From positions 1,823,501 through 1,887,500 of the forward strand of contig NZ_RBXO01000001.1 in the NCBI RefSeq assembly GCF_003634935.1: a stretch of DNA of 64,000 nt, written 5' to 3'. Both the position numbers and the translations under genes were made by a program. Source of the stretch: Saccharothrix australiensis. GTDB taxonomy: Bacteria; Actinomycetota; Actinomycetes; Mycobacteriales; Pseudonocardiaceae. This document shows, piece after piece, positions 59,400 to 64,000 of this stretch (the stretch's first letter is position 1; each line of letters opens with the position of its first letter). Below the pieces are notes generated by a model. That model searched no databases, was not told the DNA's origin, and saw only the letters and a list, made by a program, of their open reading frames with translations.

Positions 59400-60656
59400 C
59401 TACCGGCCCGCGCGCGCACGCCGGACGCGGTCGGGCAGCTGTCTCAGCTCGGCCTTCAGCGACTCCGGGTTGCGCAGCGCGCTGTGCAGGGCGCGCTGCA
59501 TCACCTTGGTCACCTCGTCGTAGTGGGCGGAGACCGGTCGGTTGCGCGCGTTGGCCACCGCCGCCCGCAGCACGGCCAGGTGCGGCAGCCGGGCGTTCAG
59601 GTCCGGCTCCTCGTACAGGCCGCGCAGCGTCGGCGGGTAGCCGGCGTTCTCCAGCAGGAACCGCTGGCTCTCGTCGCCGGTCAGGAACCGGATGAACTCC
59701 CGCGCGGTCCCGCGGTGCGCCGAGCACCGGGAGATGGCGAGGTTCCACCCGCCCAACGCGCCCGCGCCGGGCAGCGCGGCCACGCCGTAGCGGTCCCGCA
59801 GCGGCGAGGCGTCGAGCCGTGACCGCGCGAACGGCCAGTTGCGCAGGAACAGCGCCCGCCCCTCGGCGAACTCCGCCAGGCTGGCCGTCTCGTCGTAGCC
59901 GAGCGCGGCCTCCGGTATCCAGCCCCGCCGGATGCCGCGCGCCAGCATCCCGACGCCCGCCTCGGCCTCCGGCGCGTCGAGCCGGTCCGCGTCGCCGCCG
60001 TGGCCCCACACGGCCTCCAGGGCGTTGACGGTCAGCCCCTCGTAGTGGTTGAGCTGGGCGACGTACCCCGCCAGCCCGTGCTTCGGCCCCAGGGTGGCGG
60101 CCAGCTCCTCCAGCTCGGCCCACGTCGACGGCGGACGGCGGCCCTCGGCGGCCAGCAGGTCCGCGCGGTAGTAGAGCATCCCGACGTCCGCGCGCCACGG
60201 CACCGCCCACAGCTCGTCGCGGATGGCCGGGTCGTCGCGGGTGGTCGAGGACTCCACCGCCGCGGGCATGAAGTCGTCGACGCGGAACTCGGCGCGCGAC
60301 AGCGGCACCAGGTAGCCGGACGCGGCGAACCCCGCCGTCCACACCGAGTCCAGGGCCATCACGTCGTAGCACTGGGACCGGACGTCGCCCCGCGCGCCCG
60401 CCAGGTCCTGCGCGCGGGCCATCAGCTGCGCGCGGTACTCGTCGGTCGACCTGGGCATCGACACGTAGGTCACCTGGTCGTGGCGGGTGTTCCGCTCGTT
60501 CCACTCGTCCACGCGCTGCTTGATGTACGGGTTCCGGGACAGGTCCTGGCTGTCCACGAACGTGATGCGGCCGTGGGCGCCGTCCGCCGGGTCCACCGCC
60601 GGGACGCCGCACGCGACCAGGAGGCACAGCAGCCACAGGCACCTAACCACGCGCAC
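59400..60656 (-). CDS. Solute-binding lipoprotein (ABC sugar-type binding fold)
   Basis: A 418-residue lipoprotein: signal with lipobox LLVACG, then a type 2 periplasmic-binding fold (ITFVDSQDLSRNPYIKQRVD, ELWAVPWRADVGMLYYRADL, FLRNWPFARSRLD, ISRCSAHRGTAREFIRFLTG). Family members normally feed sugars to ABC importers, but no permease or ATPase is adjacent. Its GTG lies 14 bases inside the upstream gene, which itself ends in binding-protein and vWA-like domains, so the pair are co-translated. It may be a sensor ligand-capture subunit rather than a transporter component. Confidence 0.88.
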   Translation of the reverse strand: MRVVRCLWLLCLLVACGVPAVDPADGAHGRITFVDSQDLSRNPYIKQRVDEWNERNTRHDQVTYVSMPRSTDEYRAQLMARAQDLAGARGDVRSQCYDVMALDSVWTAGFAASGYLVPLSRAEFRVDDFMPAAVESSTTRDDPAIRDELWAVPWRADVGMLYYRADLLAAEGRRPPSTWAELEELAATLGPKHGLAGYVAQLNHYEGLTVNALEAVWGHGGDADRLDAPEAEAGVGMLARGIRRGWIPEAALGYDETASLAEFAEGRALFLRNWPFARSRLDASPLRDRYGVAALPGAGALGGWNLAISRCSAHRGTAREFIRFLTGDESQRFLLENAGYPPTLRGLYEEPDLNARLPHLAVLRAAVANARNRPVSAHYDEVTKVMQRALHSALRNPESLKAELRQLPDRVRRARAGR

Positions 60657-62673
60657 CCCACAACTCCTCCGCCAGTGCGTCCAGCGCCCGGTCCACGTCC
60701 GGCTCCTCGTGGCAGTTGCCGCGGTAGGCGGACCGGAACGCGCCGAGCTGGTCGGTCGCCGAGCACGCGCCCGGCGCGAACCCGACGCCGAACACGGTCA
60801 CCGGCGCGGTCGACACCTCGCGGCGCGGCACGGCGGGCCGCGGCACGCCGCTGAGGACCACGACCGGCGGGTCGGCGCCGTGCGCGTCGACCGCGCGCTC
60901 CACCACGGAGGCCAGCTCGGCGGGGGAGAAGTCCAGGCGCAGCACCTCGCCGCGCGCCGCGACCCGCTCGGTGAGCAGGTCCGCCAGCCGGACCGCGCGT
61001 TCCGTGCCGTCCACGGCGAGCACCACGCGGCTCGGCCGGTTCGCCGCCTGCCACGCCGGGCGCAGGGCCTCCGGCTCGACGGTGACGGCCAGCTCGCGCT
61101 GCCGCTCGCGCGGGACGTCGGGGTGCGGCTCGGGCGTCCAGTCCCGGTCCCGGAAACCGGCCAGCCGGAACGCCTCCTGGGCCGGCTGGGCGAACAGGTG
61201 CTCCCGGAACAGGCCGACCACCCGGTCCCGCCGGGCGCTGCGCGGCCGGTCCGGGCGGCGCACCGAGACGAACGGGTGGTCCAGGTGCAGCGTGCCCTCC
61301 GCCGCGTACAGCGGCACCAGGCACGTCAGGTCGCGGACGGTCTTCTCCGAGGCGAGCACCGCCCGGTCGGCGGCCGGGCACACGTCGCCGCGTGACGGCG
61401 CGGTGCGCAGCGCCACGTCCCGCAGTCTGCGCGCGACGCCCGCACCGCGCAGCGCGCCCGCGTCCAGGGCGGTGACGCCCAGCGCCGACCGCGCCAGGGC
61501 GGCCGCCGCCGCCAGGTCCGCGCCGGAGTCGGCCGCGTCGACGGCGGCGAGCGGCCGGAACGCCGCCAGGTCGCGCCACTGGAAGGTCCGCTCGCGGGCG
61601 CGGGCCGGCGCGACGCCCAGCACCAGCGGCGAGTGCGCGACCGCGCCCTCGGCGGTCAGCTCGACGTCGGTGCGCCCGCCTGCGGCGAGGGTCCGGCGGA
61701 CCTCCTCCACCTCCCACTCGGTGTCGGGCAGCCACACGTGCGGCTCCGGGCCGGCCAGCGCGAGGTCGTCGTCCGGCCACCCCCGGCTCAGCACCGCCGC
61801 GACCGTGGCCGAGTCCTCGTCCGTCACCTGCACGTCCGCCTGCTTGCAGCCGCTGTCGGCCAACCGGCCCGAACCGTCCTCGAACGCGGCGGCCAGTTCG
61901 CGCACCACGTCCTGCTTCTCGGTGGAGGTCAGGACGTTGAGCTGCACCGGCTCCGGGCAGGGCGCGGGCGGCACGGGCGCGGCGAGCAGCGCGTCGCAGA
62001 GCAGGGGGAGGGCCAGCAGCGCGGTCAGCGCCGACACCGACCACCTCGGCCGGGCCCGCCTACCCGGCGGCGGCGGTGGTGGCGGCGGGTGGTCCGGGCG
62101 GCAGATCCACGCCGTGCCGCGGACCTCCTTCACGTCCACCGCGACCTCGCCGTACGAATCCGGGTCGCACGCCGGGTCGGGCCGGACCACGTCCTGGAAG
62201 AACCGGTCCGACACGATCAGCGCGAGCACGCCGGGGTGCTGTGCCAGCTCGGCGCGCAGCGGCGCGCAGTCCAGCAGCCGGAACGCCAGCACCAGGCCGT
62301 CGCCCATCACGCCGTTGCCGTCGTTGAGCACCTCGCCCGCGGTGATCGCCGCCCGGAGCCGGATGCGCGCCTCCGGCGCGGACGTGGCGTTGTGCCTGCG
62401 GAGCCGGCCGACCAGCGCGTGCGGCAGGGTGCTGACCACCCGGCTGTTGGGCACCCCGGCCGGCACGAGCACGAACAGCCCGTCGCCCCGGTCCTCGTGG
62501 TAGGTGCCGTGCCAGTCGTCGGTCCACTCGACGCCGCACTCGGCGAACGCGCCCACCAGCGCCTCGTACAGGCCGTGCCGGATGGCCTGCTGCTGGCTCA
62601 GGTCACGCGCGCCGAACCCGGACACGTCCACCGCCAGGATCGTCCGGTGGACCGCGGGCCGCGGCGTCCCCAT
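60643..62673 (-). CDS. Cyclase-fold / membrane / solute-binding / vWA-like multidomain protein
   Basis: A 676-residue protein with a layout I do not recognise as described. Residues 1-180 form a class III nucleotidyl cyclase homology domain (TILAVDVSGFGARD and DRGDGLFVLV with both metal-type Asp; MGDGLVLAFRLLDCA lacking the catalytic Asn), the same variant as the protein at 14424. Then a Pro-rich stretch, one membrane helix (WSVSALTALLALPLLCDALL), an extracytoplasmic binding-protein-like domain (VQLNVLTSTEKQDVVRELAA) and a C-terminal vWA-like segment (RVVLAVDGTERAVRLADLLT) without a full MIDAS. ATG 62673 with GGGGG upstream is used. The lipoprotein gene overlaps its end. Likely an outside-to-inside sensor. 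Confidence 0.78.
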   Translation of the reverse strand: MGTPRPAVHRTILAVDVSGFGARDLSQQQAIRHGLYEALVGAFAECGVEWTDDWHGTYHEDRGDGLFVLVPAGVPNSRVVSTLPHALVGRLRRHNATSAPEARIRLRAAITAGEVLNDGNGVMGDGLVLAFRLLDCAPLRAELAQHPGVLALIVSDRFFQDVVRPDPACDPDSYGEVAVDVKEVRGTAWICRPDHPPPPPPPPGRRARPRWSVSALTALLALPLLCDALLAAPVPPAPCPEPVQLNVLTSTEKQDVVRELAAAFEDGSGRLADSGCKQADVQVTDEDSATVAAVLSRGWPDDDLALAGPEPHVWLPDTEWEVEEVRRTLAAGGRTDVELTAEGAVAHSPLVLGVAPARARERTFQWRDLAAFRPLAAVDAADSGADLAAAAALARSALGVTALDAGALRGAGVARRLRDVALRTAPSRGDVCPAADRAVLASEKTVRDLTCLVPLYAAEGTLHLDHPFVSVRRPDRPRSARRDRVVGLFREHLFAQPAQEAFRLAGFRDRDWTPEPHPDVPRERQRELAVTVEPEALRPAWQAANRPSRVVLAVDGTERAVRLADLLTERVAARGEVLRLDFSPAELASVVERAVDAHGADPPVVVLSGVPRPAVPRREVSTAPVTVFGVGFAPGACSATDQLGAFRSAYRGNCHEEPDVDRALDALAEELWGARG

Positions 62674-62996
62674 TGCCCCCCTCATCGGAGTCTCGCGCCG
62701 ATTCTATGGTGTCGGTCACACCCGGCGAGGCATATCGGGCGCGGCGGCGATTCCCGATCCCTCCGCGCCGGCCGTGCGGGTGCCCGGCACGCGGCCCGCG
62801 CCACCCGGCCCCGCGTCGCCGCCCCCCGTCGCCGCCTCGCGGGACCTCGCGCGCCCGGTGAGGAACCGCCGAGGCACCGTGCCGACGGCTCGCGGGACCG
62901 CGTGCCCCCTCGACCGCGGACCGCCGGCCACCACGTCCCCGGCGGTGTGCCGCAGATCGTAAGAGCGGGCCCACCGCCCCGAACCGCAAAAAGGCG

Positions 62997-63030
62997 TGTG
63001 GGGCCCCACCCGTTCGGGTGGGGCCCCACA
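62997..63030 (-). terminator. Terminator of aceE
   Basis: Perfect 16-bp stem (62997-63012 with 63015-63030) with a 2-base gap, 12 bases beyond the aceE stop on the minus strand. A run of As just before it on the plus strand reads as Us in the transcript. Confidence 0.88.
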
Positions 63031-63041
63031 GGGGTGAAACC

Positions 63042-64000
63042 TCAGGCCAGGCCCGCGTCCGTCGTGGACGGGCCGGCCGCGCCCACGTCGTCGATGCGGT
63101 ACTTGCGCGCCGCCTGCACGACCAGCGACTGCTGGACCTCGCCGCGCTTCGCCAGCGCCGCCAGCGTCGCCACCGTGATCGACTCCGCGTCGACCAGGAA
63201 GTGCCGCCGCGCCGCGGGCCGCGTGTCGGAGAAGCCGAAGCCGTCCGTGCCCAGCGTCGTCATGTCGGTCGGCACGTACGGCCGGATCAGGTCCGGCACG
63301 GCCGTCATCCAGTCCGACACCGCCACCACGGGGCCCGCCACGCCGGACAGCGCCTGCGTCACGTACGGCACGCGCGGCTCCTCGTCCGGGTGCAGCAGGT
63401 TGTGCCGGTCGACGTCAACGGCCTCGCGGCGCAGCTCCGAGTACGACGTCGCGGACCAGACGTCGGCCTGCACGCCCCAGTCCTCGGCCAGCAGCCGCTG
63501 CGCCTCGATCGCCCACGGCATCGCCACACCGGACGCCAGCACCTGCGCCCGCGGGCCCGAGCCGGGCGCCTGCTGGTAGCGGTAGAGGCCCTTGAGCAAG
63601 CCCTCCACGTCCAGGTCCGCCGGCTCGGCGGGCTGCTGGTACGGCTCGTTGTAGACGGTCAGGTAGTAGAAGACGTTCTCGGCGTCCTCGCCGTACATCC
63701 GCCGCAGGCCGTCCTTGACGATGTGCGCCACCTCGAACGACCACGCCGGGTCGTAGGCGATCACGGCCGGGTTGGTGTGCGCGAGCAGCAGCGAGTGCCC
63801 GTCGGCGTGCTGGAGGCCCTCGCCGGTCAGCGTGGTGCGGCCCGCCGTCGCGCCCAGCACGAAGCCGCGCGCCATCTGGTCGGCCGCCGCCCACAGGCCG
63901 TCGCCGGTCCGCTGGAACCCGAACATCGAGTAGAAGATGTAGATCGGGATCATCGGCTCGCCGTGCGTGGCGTAGGACGTGCCCGCCGCCGTGAACGACG
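63042..64000 (-). CDS. aceE: Pyruvate dehydrogenase E1 component, 3' part
   Basis: The last 319 codons of homodimeric pyruvate dehydrogenase E1 (AceE type); the gene runs off the right edge. [60 protein letters not shown] and [20 protein letters not shown] are hallmark C-terminal blocks. The enzyme decarboxylates pyruvate with thiamine diphosphate. In many actinomycetes aceE is next to fasR-fabD; here about 7.6 kb with a peptidase, PnuC and the sensor pair separates them. Confidence 0.97.
   Translation of the reverse strand, partial: SFTAAGTSYATHGEPMIPIYIFYSMFGFQRTGDGLWAAADQMARGFVLGATAGRTTLTGEGLQHADGHSLLLAHTNPAVIAYDPAWSFEVAHIVKDGLRRMYGEDAENVFYYLTVYNEPYQQPAEPADLDVEGLLKGLYRYQQAPGSGPRAQVLASGVAMPWAIEAQRLLAEDWGVQADVWSATSYSELRREAVDVDRHNLLHPDEEPRVPYVTQALSGVAGPVVAVSDWMTAVPDLIRPYVPTDMTTLGTDGFGFSDTRPAARRHFLVDAESITVATLAALAKRGEVQQSLVVQAARKYRIDDVGAAGPSTTDAGLA

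Overview
This is a 64 kb chromosomal window from a high-GC actinomycete. GTG and TTG starts are frequent and genes often overlap by 1 to 4 bases (ATGA/GTGA). Gene content (dgt-dnaG order, fasR-fabD-fabH-acpP-fabF, DUF3145, DUF574 methyltransferase next to a GGDEF protein, a ram-like lanthipeptide locus, bacterial NO synthase) points to the Pseudonocardiales (Saccharothrix/Lentzea/Actinosynnema-like). That placement is inferred from gene content, not from a phylogeny.

Layout. (1) 1-6.9 kb: the end of dgt, a serpin with a small overlapping gene, a carboxymuconolactone-decarboxylase gene convergent with an ECF41 sigma factor, dnaG, and a trans-aconitate-methyltransferase-like gene. (2) 7.0-10.2 kb: a decayed integrated element. 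tRNA-Asn is followed by a 5'-truncated tyrosine integrase, a NUDIX gene, an HD-domain gene and an orphan five-repeat type I-E CRISPR array. A second copy of the tRNA 3' end closes the element at about 10.19 kb. (3) 10.3-17.6 kb: an MpaB-like oxygenase, a CAT-anticodon tRNA, a GIY-YIG-like protein, a carbamoyltransferase, a Crp-like regulator paired with a nucleotidyl-cyclase-fold protein that ends in an amyloid/RHIM-like motif, and an imine-reductase-like enzyme. (4) 17.6-28.4 kb: a P450-ferredoxin pair, an ABC exporter with an XRE regulator, a macrolide-type glycosyltransferase, a TetR/FAD-monooxygenase pair with twin operators, NO synthase, and the three-gene proton-translocating transhydrogenase. 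(5) 28.5-42.3 kb: GGDEF/degenerate-EAL protein with DUF574 methyltransferase, MarR with two CrcB fluoride channels, HelD-type RNA polymerase recycling ATPase, beta-hydroxyacid-dehydrogenase-like protein, TetR, flavin disulfide reductase, small membrane proteins, DUF3145. (6) 43.1-49.3 kb: a compact class III lanthipeptide (SapB/Ram-like) locus with LanKC synthetase, precursor and two ABC half-transporters. (7) 50.6-55.4 kb: the FAS-II operon and its PucR-type regulator. (8) 55.8-64 kb: a secreted S33 peptidase, a TM-helix-repeat protein, PnuC, an unusual two-gene membrane system (cyclase-fold/TM/solute-binding/vWA-like protein plus a solute-binding lipoprotein), and the 3' end of aceE.

Most noteworthy: the Crp plus cyclase-fold/amyloid-motif pair (14.4-15.8 kb), the cyclase-fold/solute-binding membrane pair (59.4-62.7 kb), the SapB-like lanthipeptide locus with a hairpin between precursor and transporters, an exact ECF41-type promoter in front of the decarboxylase gene, and the tRNA-Asn element with its orphan CRISPR array. 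All functions are read from sequence only; no database search was run.
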